Part shown: positions 27,855 through 35,554 of the stretch, in pieces
Layout of the letters: the number at the start of each line of letters is the position of its first letter
Numbering within the stretch: the stretch's first letter is position 1
IMG/VR virus record: IMGVR_UViG_3300020439_000005
Coordinates: 16,698-80,697 of that record
Source: a virus
DNA length: 64,000 nucleotides
Strand: one strand, 5' to 3'
Translations under genes and position numbers: made by a program
Notes under the pieces: generated by a model
The model's input: the letters and a program-made list of their open reading frames with translations, nothing else
Told to the model about the DNA's origin: nothing
Database searches by the model: none

Positions 27855-28013
27855 TTAGCCGATGAAACCATTAGAGAAGCAGTCTTCGCAGACTAAGACC
27901 CCAAACCAACGTCCATTAACAAGTGATTTCTTTCTGAAAATTGCTAGTCTATTGGAGCCGCATGTACATGACGCTTCTCCGTTTTCATTCCACGTGATTT
28001 CGTTTTCGCCCAT
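27855..28013 (-). CDS. Mini zinc-ribbon protein (52 aa), class A promoter
   Basis: A short gene read directly from the sequence. It encodes 52 aa with CTC at residues 16-18 and CEDC at 42-45, a spacing consistent with one zinc knuckle or ribbon. A class A box lies 25 nt before the ATG, so it should be a leaderless, independently transcribed gene. Small zinc proteins are common as regulators of transcription or inhibitors of host proteins; the function here is unknown. Confidence 0.75.
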   Translation of the reverse strand: MGENEITWNENGEASCTCGSNRLAIFRKKSLVNGRWFGVLVCEDCFSNGFIG

Positions 28014-28033
28014 GACCTTCCGAAGAAGTTGTA

Positions 28034-28058
28034 CTATATGAATTATTCGTTTTGTGAT
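28034..28058 (-). promoter_or_regulatory. Class A promoter
   Basis: CACAAAAC, 9 nt, ATATAGT, 25 nt to the ATG of the 52-aa gene. Its far end touches the stop of the gene at 28043. Confidence 0.8.
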
Positions 28059-29161
28059 TTACGAAGTCTTGCTTTCTCGTCGGAGATTACTTTTCTCATG
28101 TGCGATAGTCCACGGCTACCGACCATGAGCCACTTAACCTGTGCAACCACACCTGCTAGCCTATGGTCTCGATAGTGTCGGGCCGACCACGCTTCTCTGA
28201 GACGAACTGCCTTCTCATCTGTTGGAGTTTTGACTTCTCCCATTTGCCTATGAACTTTCGATAATCGAGTAAATTGTGTATTACCTAGAATGTTCCCACC
28301 CTTTCTCCATATCTGAGGCCATTCCTCTTTCAACTTCTCAGCCTCGGCAAGAGGGAATTGGTCATACTCAGAATTACGTAGACTGACTTTTTTATTGTCT
28401 CCTCTCTTTGGGAAGTTAGTCACATGGCTAGACTTTTCTTTGTCTGCACATGAAGTCTCACACATCGAGCGAGCGACTGCTATTGCTTGGTCTCTTTCGT
28501 ACCCATCTTCGTCAATGAGTTCACCTATCTTACGACTGACGCATTCATCATAGGTCTCTGTTGCCTGTCTACATTTTGGACCCTTCTCAACTTTCTTCGA
28601 CTTACTAGACTGAGGGTGTCCGGCAGGTAGTAGGTCGGTGTCGTGCTTACCACCACGGAACCTTCCGTTCCTTAGAGCATAGAGAAAACTGTTTACCCTA
28701 GCGTAGGCCCATTGTTCAGCCGAAGTGACGGTTGGTCGGACACTACCCGGATTCGTCTGATACGCCCCAACTCCCCGGTCGAAGACGGCACTCAACGTAC
28801 GTACGTTGGTTCTCTTGCTCGCCACGTTGCCGACATCGGCGTTATGTTTCTCCGCTTTCTCCTTGAGGACTTTCTTTACTGCGGCACTTGCTTTCTCCTC
28901 ACCTTTAGTCTCGGGCTTCTTGATTTTCCGTAGCATCTTCCTCCTCACCGCTACGTTCCTATCGCTACGGGTGTACGTACCATCTTCGTTATTGATGTAA
29001 ACACGAACGATACCAACCTGTTCTGTTTGAGAAGCCTCGATAGTTTCGGTACCACCACTAGAAGTCACGACTTGGTGTTTACCTGCATTATTCATGCTGA
29101 CTAATGAGCCAACGTAGCGTCCTTTTCTCGTCGCCCAACTTACGAAGTCACCTGCATTCAT
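28043..29161 (-). CDS. Head-associated protein of unknown role
   Basis: A 372-aa basic protein between the gp10-like gene and the protease. The central block (DRGVGAYQTNPGSVRP to NSFLYALRNGRFRGGKHDTDLLP) is a conserved segment that I associate with phage proteins encoded near the prohead protease. A four-Cys patch (KCRQ, DECVS, SMCETSCAD) follows. The N-terminal 60 residues look like a small beta barrel. The ATG overlaps the upstream stop (ATGA). Likely an internal head or head-assembly protein. Confidence 0.65.
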   Translation of the reverse strand: MNAGDFVSWATRKGRYVGSLVSMNNAGKHQVVTSSGGTETIEASQTEQVGIVRVYINNEDGTYTRSDRNVAVRRKMLRKIKKPETKGEEKASAAVKKVLKEKAEKHNADVGNVASKRTNVRTLSAVFDRGVGAYQTNPGSVRPTVTSAEQWAYARVNSFLYALRNGRFRGGKHDTDLLPAGHPQSSKSKKVEKGPKCRQATETYDECVSRKIGELIDEDGYERDQAIAVARSMCETSCADKEKSSHVTNFPKRGDNKKVSLRNSEYDQFPLAEAEKLKEEWPQIWRKGGNILGNTQFTRLSKVHRQMGEVKTPTDEKAVRLREAWSARHYRDHRLAGVVAQVKWLMVGSRGLSHMRKVISDEKARLRKSQNE

Positions 29162-29589
29162 GGTATGTACACCTTCCTTATTCTTTTTCTTAATGCTAGA
29201 GTCATCTGTCCTTTGCCCGAGAGTGCTTTTGTTTTCATTCTCAAATGAGTTTGGAATACGGCAGTACGTAGGTACGCTCTAGGAGGGAAGGGAGCGAAGT
29301 CAGTTCGACCATACTCCACGACACCTGCATACTGAACATTGAGATTACCATATCGGACTTCTTTTGCTCGACGGTATTTGCTGATTGCCCGTCTCGACAT
29401 AACGATGCGGCCCGACGCCTTTAGTGCCCCTGTCTGTACAGGCACTAGATGTTGAGAGCGTTTGAGAATCTCCTTTGCTATCTTATCGGTAAAAGGTTCG
29501 CTAAAGTCTTCATTGATAGAAGCCGAGAGCATCTCGAAGTCTTTGGCGGCCTTCCACATTCCGGTTTCGACTTTTGCATACTTTCTCAT
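29158..29589 (-). CDS. HK97 gp10-like head-tail joining protein
   Basis: A 143-aa protein with the gp10-family core: SQHLVPVQTGALKASGRI, then VQYAGVVEYGRTDFAPFPPRAYLRTA, then a basic C-terminus. Members of this family act at the head-tail joint or on tail completion. It overlaps both neighbours by 4 nt (ATGA), so it is co-translated with the portal. Confidence 0.8.
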   Translation of the reverse strand: MRKYAKVETGMWKAAKDFEMLSASINEDFSEPFTDKIAKEILKRSQHLVPVQTGALKASGRIVMSRRAISKYRRAKEVRYGNLNVQYAGVVEYGRTDFAPFPPRAYLRTAVFQTHLRMKTKALSGKGQMTLALRKRIRKVYIP

Positions 29590-31079
29590 GCTAAGTCCTC
29601 GCCATTCTCAATACCGAGAAGGCGGTAGTCGACTAATTCTTCCATGTCGAAAATAATACCTTCTTCTATCATATCTTGAGCCGCTTCTTCTGTTGACTGT
29701 TCTTCGGGTGCTTCACCGCCTCCGTCTTCAACACGTCCTTTGTTGATAGCCAACTTCGGGCTGAGATAGAATGGGTCGCTTGCATCATCATTGTCTAGTA
29801 ATGGCTCAAGACCTAACACTTCTCTAGCCTCATTGATACTGATTGCTGATTCCTGTCTTAGGTTCGATATAGCCTGTGAGCGTAGGCGGAATGTGTCTGC
29901 TCTCTCACTCTCACGTGAAGGTCGTATTGTGTTGAACTTGACTCTCCAATCTGTGATACCTAGTAGGGGGAGTAGTTTGTTATTGATTGCTGAGGATAAC
30001 CTGTGGTGATAAGATTCGACTACGTCATACCATGCGTCTAACTGTTGCTCGGGGTTAGCCAACTTGCCCGTCTGAACCCATCCTAGTTTCATTGGTGGAA
30101 TACCAAAGACTGCACAAATCTCCTCTCGGTAGTAGTATAGTAGGTCTAACTGTTGACCTTCTTTGGTCGAGTCGATAAGACGGTGCATATTGAATCCCGA
30201 GCCACCGTTGATTGCTACTAGGCCAAATGGTGATTTGCCCGAAGTCAATTGTTGCTCAAGAAGTGAAAGCATGGCTTTCATTTCGCTATTTGATATGTCG
30301 CCTACGTTAAGGATTGTCTTAGGTAGGGTGCCTGTATAGAGTTCGTTTAGGTAGTTGCTCAAGTTCATTTGACCTGCGATTGTATTCAATAACGGGATGA
30401 GTGGGGAAGTTCCGTAGCCACGACCATGTTTGAACTTCGAGATGTGCAGAATCTTATTGCTAGCGAACCTACGCTTCTCCTTTCGTATCTCTTGTATGTA
30501 GGCCATGGCCGGTGGGTCGGGTCGCTGATTGCCCGGTAGTAGTTTGATTGTCTCAGCAGGTACAGGCCATACGCTCACTAGGTCGCCGCCGAATATCCAA
30601 TCTTGACCATTCGCTCTGCTTTTGTCTTCGCTACCATCTAACTCAAGGTATGCGTCTCCGAATAATGCTAGGTCATAGACTAGAGCCTCTAGCCATTCGT
30701 CGCCCATGTCGTCGGGATTAGGTTCTCTAAAGAACTCTTGAAGTCTCCTTAGTTGACCCTCATCTCCTTGCTCGATGCCGGAGGCTAGTCCGAACTCGTA
30801 GCCATTTGCTAGAACGTCATCAACGGTCCTACGTAGGATTGCATTTACCACTTCGGACTTCATCGAAATGTCTCGAATCAAATGATATGATACATTGGTA
30901 TCTGCACCGGAAGAAGCCGCTCTCTTTGCTGAGACTGTTGCTATCCGAGATAGAGATGCGAGGGTTTTACCGTCCCACGGCATGTCTGTCTTAGATGTTG
31001 GAGTTGCTACTGCCTCGGCCTTCACATCACGGCTCCGGCGGAAGAATGGAAATCGCCTACGCTCGTCAGCCATGACCAT
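29586..31079 (-). CDS. Portal protein
   Basis: A 497-aa HK97/SPP1-type portal that forms the ring through which DNA is packaged. Seen in order: a basic N-terminus, ALFGDAYLELDGS near 170, ILHISKFKHGRGYGTSPL near 215, LYYYREEICAVFGIPPMKLG near 325 (the typical wing/stem signature) and an acidic C-terminus. Start at ATG 31079 or the next ATG two codons later. A weak GTTAAAGCG box lies about 38 nt upstream, inside the preceding small gene. Confidence 0.9.
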   Translation of the reverse strand: MVMADERRRFPFFRRSRDVKAEAVATPTSKTDMPWDGKTLASLSRIATVSAKRAASSGADTNVSYHLIRDISMKSEVVNAILRRTVDDVLANGYEFGLASGIEQGDEGQLRRLQEFFREPNPDDMGDEWLEALVYDLALFGDAYLELDGSEDKSRANGQDWIFGGDLVSVWPVPAETIKLLPGNQRPDPPAMAYIQEIRKEKRRFASNKILHISKFKHGRGYGTSPLIPLLNTIAGQMNLSNYLNELYTGTLPKTILNVGDISNSEMKAMLSLLEQQLTSGKSPFGLVAINGGSGFNMHRLIDSTKEGQQLDLLYYYREEICAVFGIPPMKLGWVQTGKLANPEQQLDAWYDVVESYHHRLSSAINNKLLPLLGITDWRVKFNTIRPSRESERADTFRLRSQAISNLRQESAISINEAREVLGLEPLLDNDDASDPFYLSPKLAINKGRVEDGGGEAPEEQSTEEAAQDMIEEGIIFDMEELVDYRLLGIENGEDLA

Positions 31080-31099
31080 TCCTCATGGGTCGTGGGTTT

Positions 31100-31234
31100 T
31101 CACTTTGTCGCTTTAACAGTAATGGCGTCTATCTTACAACAGACGCACCATTCGGGGTGGGGTTCACCCAACGAAGCGCAAGAATCCACAGGTCCATTTA
31201 AGCAATACTTGAAGTGATTACTCTTTGCCGTCAT
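31100..31234 (-). CDS. Mini Cys-rich protein (44 aa)
   Basis: A short gene read directly from the sequence that fills the space before the portal. It encodes 44 aa with Cys at 11, 19, 30, 32 and 33 and a His/Glu between them (EPHPEWCVCC), suggesting one zinc site. Its ATG overlaps the end of the 83-aa membrane protein gene by 17 nt. No separate promoter is evident. Function unknown. Confidence 0.55.
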   Translation of the reverse strand: MTAKSNHFKYCLNGPVDSCASLGEPHPEWCVCCKIDAITVKATK

Positions 31235-31469
31235 CTTTCTCAGATTCCTTTTTCGCCTTTCGCTCGTCGATGAGTTCGTCTATCTCATCCTTAGCGTCTT
31301 CGACTTTGTCGACGGCTTCTTCGACTGCATCAAGAACTTCTCCGAGTTCTAATTTGCCGTCTGCTTTGAGTTGTTGGTACTTACGGGCACCCCATATTCC
31401 AAGGGGTACGAGTACGGCCAAAATACCTAGGACTAGAATCGCATCGTCGGTTGTTAGACCCTCAAGCAT
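31218..31469 (-). CDS. Small membrane protein with acidic coiled coil
   Basis: An 83-aa protein. One transmembrane helix lies at residues 8-27 (AILVLGILAVLVPLGIWGAR). A highly charged coiled coil (LGEVLDAVEEAVDKVEDAKDEIDEL) and a Lys/Glu tail follow. It belongs to a run of small membrane proteins between terminase and portal. It could be a holin-like or envelope-acting protein, but archaeal virus lysis genes are too poorly known to call. It is preceded by a 350-nt gap with its own class A promoter. Confidence 0.75.
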   Translation of the reverse strand: MLEGLTTDDAILVLGILAVLVPLGIWGARKYQQLKADGKLELGEVLDAVEEAVDKVEDAKDEIDELIDERKAKKESEKDDGKE

Positions 31470-31822
31470 GTTAGTACCGTAGCGGTAGGTGGTATTTGAC
31501 GATGTTCCTTATGAGAAATTGAGAAGATACCGACCAATCTCACCCCGAACAGGAGTGGACTTAGGGGCCTCCGCCCCCAACGAGGCACCCGAGGTCATCG
31601 GGCGTGTAGACCCTCGCAGGTCGGGTAAGTGCCACGTGCTTATTCCAAATAGGGACGACCCTTTGTCGAATGGTACTAACTACAACATTAGTCCTTCACA
31701 CTAGGCTCAGAGAGGGATTTTCGTTATTTTGACCCCCGCATTTCAAGAGCAGGGACTCCGGCCTTCATGGTGGTGTGTGTTCAGTACACCACCGCACTTA
31801 CATTTGAGCGGACAGGGTGTAC
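31470..31822 (-). ncRNA. Long leader or non-coding RNA candidate
   Basis: A gene-free stretch transcribed leftward from the class A box at 31823. About 25 nt after the box the only ATG is followed at once by a stop, so the RNA begins non-coding. A GGTGGTGT...ACACCACC hairpin lies near its 5' end, and GGGGC...GCCCC at 31564-31578 is another. Either an RNA gene or a structured leader for the 83-aa membrane protein is possible. A rightward frame at 31489-31704 (GTG start, 71 codons) is open but has no promoter. Confidence 0.4.
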
Positions 31823-31846
31823 CTATATGAAGTTATCGTTTTGTGT
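31823..31846 (-). promoter_or_regulatory. Class A promoter without an adjacent ORF
   Basis: A perfect class A element (CACAAAAC, 9 nt, ATATAGG) whose predicted transcript starts with no usable reading frame. Confidence 0.7.
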
Positions 31847-32197
31847 TTATCTCTTTCCACCGAAGTATTCGGTAGCGTGTCCTTCGTCAATCAGAACCTT
31901 GTTGATATTACGACCGCTAGTAGTTTTGAGTTCGCCTAAGCATCTCCCGTACTTTCCTACCCCGTGTGACTTAACGATGATACGTCCGTCCTTACATAGT
32001 TCTTCCAATCTTTCCTTTGCGGCAAGACCACGGATTTTTTCTTCCTTGTCTCTAGTCCGAGATTCGGGAGCGTTGAGTCCGTACAAACGAACTCTCACGT
32101 TGAAGTGTACTTTGAATCCTAAGTCAACCCTTACGTCGACTGTGTCTCCGTCTACGACTCGCAATACGTCTGCGTAGTATTCCCACATGGAAATCAC
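31847..32197 (-). CDS. Thermonuclease-family (SNase-fold) nuclease
   Basis: About 116 aa, the size of a minimal staphylococcal-nuclease domain. The core is present: VVDGDTVDVRV near residue 14 (Ca-binding Asp), RLYGLNAPE near 37 (catalytic Arg and Glu), and GKYGRCLGEL near 80 (second catalytic Arg). No signal peptide is seen, so it should act inside the cell, perhaps on host DNA or RNA. Start is GTG 32197 overlapping the upstream stop, or ATG 9 nt later. Confidence 0.85.
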   Translation of the reverse strand: MISMWEYYADVLRVVDGDTVDVRVDLGFKVHFNVRVRLYGLNAPESRTRDKEEKIRGLAAKERLEELCKDGRIIVKSHGVGKYGRCLGELKTTSGRNINKVLIDEGHATEYFGGKR

Positions 32198-32766
32198 TTG
32201 TCGGATTTCTTCTTTGGTGGAGTTGCAGTTGGATTCGCTTTCGCTCCTGTTGCTACTGAGTTAGTTCCGGTCACACCAAACGCTTCCATGTTTAGTTCGT
32301 GAGCCTTAGCCATCTCCTCCATCTTTAGGTCATGCTCTAACTTAATCTTCTCAAGCATTCGGGAGTGTTCCTCGATTGCCTCAGCAGACTTTACATCTGA
32401 GTTTAATTGGTCGGGTAGAATGTTGATTTTAGCAGATTCTTTTCCTTTGAACAGGTCGAGTACAGAAGTTATGATTAGAAGGGCCGGACCACCTAGGAGA
32501 CCAATAACAGTCAACTGACTGTCTGTTATGTCCCTCTCTTGTACAATAGAGAAGTAGGAAGCGAGAGCCGCTATCATAACCCACATGATTACAACCATGA
32601 ATCCGAATATCAACATCAATTTCTCATTCGGGTTGGTCATTTTAACGGATGCCATGCCTTTGAACCGAAAAAGCAGGTTCTTTACGGATTGGGTGCAAAA
32701 GTATATAGTCGTCCATCCCATATAGAAGGCCGCAGTCCCCAAACCGGCGAGGAATAAAACCGTCAT
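32194..32766 (-). CDS. Three-helix membrane protein with coiled-coil tail
   Basis: A 190-aa protein starting MTVLFLAGLGTAAF. Hydrophobic helices lie at about 3-24, 45-65 and 80-100, followed by a coiled coil (EEHSRMLEKIKLEHDLKMEEM) and a Pro/Lys-rich end. An upstream in-frame extension to 32901 is rejected because it overlaps a better small ORF in another frame. Together with its neighbours it forms a membrane-protein set next to the terminase; a lysis or envelope function is plausible. Confidence 0.7.
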   Translation of the reverse strand: MTVLFLAGLGTAAFYMGWTTIYFCTQSVKNLLFRFKGMASVKMTNPNEKLMLIFGFMVVIMWVMIAALASYFSIVQERDITDSQLTVIGLLGGPALLIITSVLDLFKGKESAKINILPDQLNSDVKSAEAIEEHSRMLEKIKLEHDLKMEEMAKAHELNMEAFGVTGTNSVATGAKANPTATPPKKKSDK

Positions 32767-32774
32767 CCATGTCC

Positions 32775-32921
32775 CTACGAATCCTTCCGTTTCAACCACC
32801 TCTGAAATCTGTAATTCAATCGGTAGACCAATTCGTTCAATCCTCCGAGAATGGCAATCCCACTTAGACAAAATAAAGTGGTCATTAGACCCATACCGCA
32901 AGCATCGAAAATATCAGACAT
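32775..32921 (-). CDS. Single-pass mini membrane protein (48 aa)
   Basis: A short gene read directly from the sequence. It encodes 48 aa: a hydrophobic helix at about residues 10-28 (MGLMTTLFCLSGIAILGGL) and a basic C-terminus (YRFQRWLKRKDS), a topology with a positively charged inner end. It begins 1 nt after the upstream stop and ends 8 nt before the next gene, filling the space exactly. Likely part of the membrane module. Confidence 0.65.
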   Translation of the reverse strand: MSDIFDACGMGLMTTLFCLSGIAILGGLNELVYRLNYRFQRWLKRKDS

Positions 32922-32922
32922 A

Positions 32923-33198
32923 CTACATCATCATTGGAAGACCCATTGAAGCAACAATGAGACCCATGATGTAAAGTCCGTATTTCTTAAGGACGTCCTT
33001 AATTTCAGATACAAAGGATTCTACATTTGAAAGCCGTTGGTCAATTGATTGCATCTCTAATTTCATTGTCGACATGTCTTTTTCGACATGGAAAAGGTGG
33101 TTATCTCGGAGCGTCTTCACGTCGTCCACTAACACCTGCAACAAATCGGGGTCCTCACCCATGGAGACCACGAATGTTCTATGGTTATTGACTATCAT
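32923..33198 (-). CDS. Coiled-coil, C-terminally anchored membrane protein
   Basis: A 91-aa protein with a heptad coiled coil (residues 20-70) followed by a C-terminal hydrophobic helix (YGLYIMGLIVASMGLPMMM). This layout resembles XhlA/hemolysin-type accessory proteins of phage lysis modules. The ATG overlaps the terminase stop (ATGA). An internal ATG at 33162 is possible. Function inferred from topology. Confidence 0.7.
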   Translation of the reverse strand: MIVNNHRTFVVSMGEDPDLLQVLVDDVKTLRDNHLFHVEKDMSTMKLEMQSIDQRLSNVESFVSEIKDVLKKYGLYIMGLIVASMGLPMMM

Positions 33199-34706
33199 GC
33201 TCCGAAGACTCGAACCTCGGGCATGCCTATATCCTCGACTAACTCTGCCGCTAACCTTGCATAGAGCAAGGCGTGGAATGCGTGGTCATCTCCGTCACGT
33301 CCATACTTAGTCAACTTCTGACCCCGAATCGGTCGAGTGTCTTTCTCATCTGTTTCTGCTGACGAGTTCAAACTGCACCACTCATGTAGGACCCACTCTA
33401 GTGAAGTATCTCCGTAGGGAAGTCGTATCTCGTTATTCTTGATTGCCTCAATCGTTTCTTCGACATAGGTCGTTCTGTCGACCACTAACATGTAAATCAG
33501 ATTTCGATTATTGTCTCGTCTCTTGTACTCGAACGGAGTCATGGGCCGAGATGAATAGTAGCACGAACGGACACGCTCGCCGAACTCCTGTTGTAGTTCC
33601 TTGACCTGCCTCGCTCCATATCCTATATCTGCGACCACCTGTGTACAGTTGTAGCGTAGCATTAGGTCTTTGATGACCGCTACCTCATCTGAGTCGTGGT
33701 CGGCCCTAGAATCGAGTTTCAGAGCGTTTAGAATAGTACCATCTTTCTTCATGATAACTACTGTCGTCTCGTTCCCCCAATCAATACCCATCACTGATTC
33801 ATCCGGCGGGGTCAAACCTTTCTCGTTCTTCACCAACGTACCATCTGCGGCTTGTAATGCCACGTCGAATGTAAGGGGCTTCGTAGCACCTGCGAAGAAC
33901 TCACCCAAAACTTCGTTTGCGAATCTTCGTGGAGTGTATGTGTTCCTCTTGTATTCAATTTCCTCATCGTCAATATCGGGGTGCATGGCTTGGCTGATGT
34001 GATAGCCGATTATGTCCGACTCTCCGTGAACCCACTTCTCACCATCCCACTCTCCCTTAGTTGACTTCTCCCATAGTTTCCAAAACTCTGAACCCTGCTC
34101 ACGTGCAGTACCCGATACAACCACCCACTTATACTCGGACTGAGCAAGCATCTCAATCAACATCGGCAAAACATCAGCGTCGGAGTCTTGGTATTCGTCA
34201 ATGCAACATAGGTCCGCTTCGACACCAAGCAACGCATGTGCGTCACCCCAATTGGAATAGGCATAGAAGTGATTGAGATTTCTTGCTCCAATATCGAATG
34301 TTTGGTGACTGACCGAAGTCTTGATTCTCGGCTTCATCAGACACCCATTATTGATTGACGACATTAAGGCTCCATTGAATCTCTCATCAACAAACCTAGT
34401 CACCTGTGGTTGTCTAGGAGCGGTGTAAACTGCGTTGAAGTATGGTATGTTCATAAGGCCGTACATCAATAGATTACAGATAGTCTCAGTCTTCTCGACT
34501 TTACGACTACACTTGAGAACGACCATCTTCGTTTTCTTAGATTTCTGAGTCGCTCCGAAATGTCGGTATATCTCAATCAGATAAGGACGCTCATGCAGTA
34601 GGAATGGACCGCCGTTAATGGTACGGAAGTATTGCGACCACCTGTCGGGATAGAGAGCAATTTCTCTAGCCTGTTCCGGTGTGAGACGGGCGTCACCCTC
34701 GGCCAT
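33195..34706 (-). CDS. terL: Terminase large subunit
   Basis: A 503-aa packaging motor with ATPase and nuclease domains. The N-terminal ATPase has a Walker A-like CSRKVEKTET near residue 65, where the usual Gly before Lys-Thr is Glu, and Walker B LCCIDEYQD near 170. The C-terminal RNase H-like nuclease shows VMGIDWGNETT near 307, VVADIGYG near 355 and DGDDHAFHAL near 472, supplying the acidic metal ligands. It translocates and cuts DNA at the portal. A GTGAAATACC box about 32 nt upstream suggests late expression. Confidence 0.92.
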   Translation of the reverse strand: MAEGDARLTPEQAREIALYPDRWSQYFRTINGGPFLLHERPYLIEIYRHFGATQKSKKTKMVVLKCSRKVEKTETICNLLMYGLMNIPYFNAVYTAPRQPQVTRFVDERFNGALMSSINNGCLMKPRIKTSVSHQTFDIGARNLNHFYAYSNWGDAHALLGVEADLCCIDEYQDSDADVLPMLIEMLAQSEYKWVVVSGTAREQGSEFWKLWEKSTKGEWDGEKWVHGESDIIGYHISQAMHPDIDDEEIEYKRNTYTPRRFANEVLGEFFAGATKPLTFDVALQAADGTLVKNEKGLTPPDESVMGIDWGNETTVVIMKKDGTILNALKLDSRADHDSDEVAVIKDLMLRYNCTQVVADIGYGARQVKELQQEFGERVRSCYYSSRPMTPFEYKRRDNNRNLIYMLVVDRTTYVEETIEAIKNNEIRLPYGDTSLEWVLHEWCSLNSSAETDEKDTRPIRGQKLTKYGRDGDDHAFHALLYARLAAELVEDIGMPEVRVFGA

Positions 34707-34728
34707 GAGGGGGACTACGCCCCGTCAT

Positions 34729-34738
34729 GGTATTTCAC
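34729..34738 (-). promoter_or_regulatory. Late-type promoter of terminase gene
   Basis: GTGAAATACC on the minus strand, 32 nt before the terminase ATG; related to GTTAATACCC. Confidence 0.45.
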
Positions 34739-34741
34739 GGT

Positions 34742-35509
34742 TCAAGCCCTTTCAATGGTGCTGTATTGGTCAACCCACTCCTCGGCAGTCCTTCGGTCAG
34801 AGACGGTCATGATGATGCCTCCTGTGTCCCTGTCGACGATGTTCCACCTGCCGCCGACCGCTTCATGAATGTCGACTCGTACGTTTTCGTACTGCTCCTC
34901 TTGAACCGCCCGTCCGGTCTTTGTCGACCATGGTAGTCCCCAATTCTTAGCACAGGTTGGACCGTAGCCATGTGCGGTGCTACGCTCGTCCTTCAATGGT
35001 AGGTGGCAGAAGCAACAGCGACCTGTCTTCGCTCCATAGTTAATGGCGGCATTTACAGGGTCGGCGTTTAGGTCGTCGATTAGTTGGGTGTACTGTGCAT
35101 TCGTCGCTTCGTCCAATGAGCGAAGAAGTTGTAGCGAACCTCGGGATGATACTTTACCTACGTAGTCCCCTAGGTTGGCCTTGAGATAGATTGCTCCGGG
35201 ATTGCGTCCTGTTGCAGGTGCTAGAGAGATTTGAAGTTCGGAAAAGTCGTTCATGAAAGTGACCTTTGGCTTCTTGAGATTTTCACCGGCTCGGGTCAAC
35301 AGAGATACTAGAGGCATGTATGGGCCTTCGTCTAGGTTGGACTTATTGGTCGCCCCGTACTGAACGATTCGGTCAAGGATTGCTATTTGCCTGTCCGATA
35401 GGTGTTTGCCATTGGCTAACTGCTTCTCGATTGACTCGACGAAGCCCTTTTCCCACTCGTTCTTAGCGTTCTGCTTTGCGGTCTCTATGGTTGTTGCACT
35501 GTTGTTCAT
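34742..35509 (-). CDS. DUF6011-type zinc protein
   Basis: A 255-aa protein. The mid region has KHLSDRQIAILDRI, a segment often seen in phage proteins of this type. Residues 160-195 (GRCCFCHLPLKDERSTAHGYG, then PTC) form the DUF6011 zinc-binding motif. The last 50 residues are beta-rich. Members are common in phage replication regions but have no assigned activity; nucleic-acid binding is a guess. Transcribed from its own class A promoter. Confidence 0.75.
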   Translation of the reverse strand: MNNSATTIETAKQNAKNEWEKGFVESIEKQLANGKHLSDRQIAILDRIVQYGATNKSNLDEGPYMPLVSLLTRAGENLKKPKVTFMNDFSELQISLAPATGRNPGAIYLKANLGDYVGKVSSRGSLQLLRSLDEATNAQYTQLIDDLNADPVNAAINYGAKTGRCCFCHLPLKDERSTAHGYGPTCAKNWGLPWSTKTGRAVQEEQYENVRVDIHEAVGGRWNIVDRDTGGIIMTVSDRRTAEEWVDQYSTIERA

Positions 35510-35530
35510 GTACCGTGGGACAGGCTACGC

Positions 35531-35554
35531 CTATATAACAACTTAGTTTTGTGA
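35531..35554 (-). promoter_or_regulatory. Class A promoter
   Basis: CACAAAAC, 9 nt, ATATAGG, 26 nt to the ATG at 35509. It overlaps the 3' end of the upstream gene. Confidence 0.8.

Noticed and set aside
31489-31704. Plus-strand 71-codon gene
   Set aside because: Protein-like composition but a GTG start, no TATA box or ribosome site, and a class A promoter reads the other strand; kept only as a remark.
32767-32901. N-terminal extension of the three-helix membrane protein
   Set aside because: The overlapping 48-aa frame has a proper transmembrane helix and fits exactly between neighbours, so the extension is more likely a shadow.
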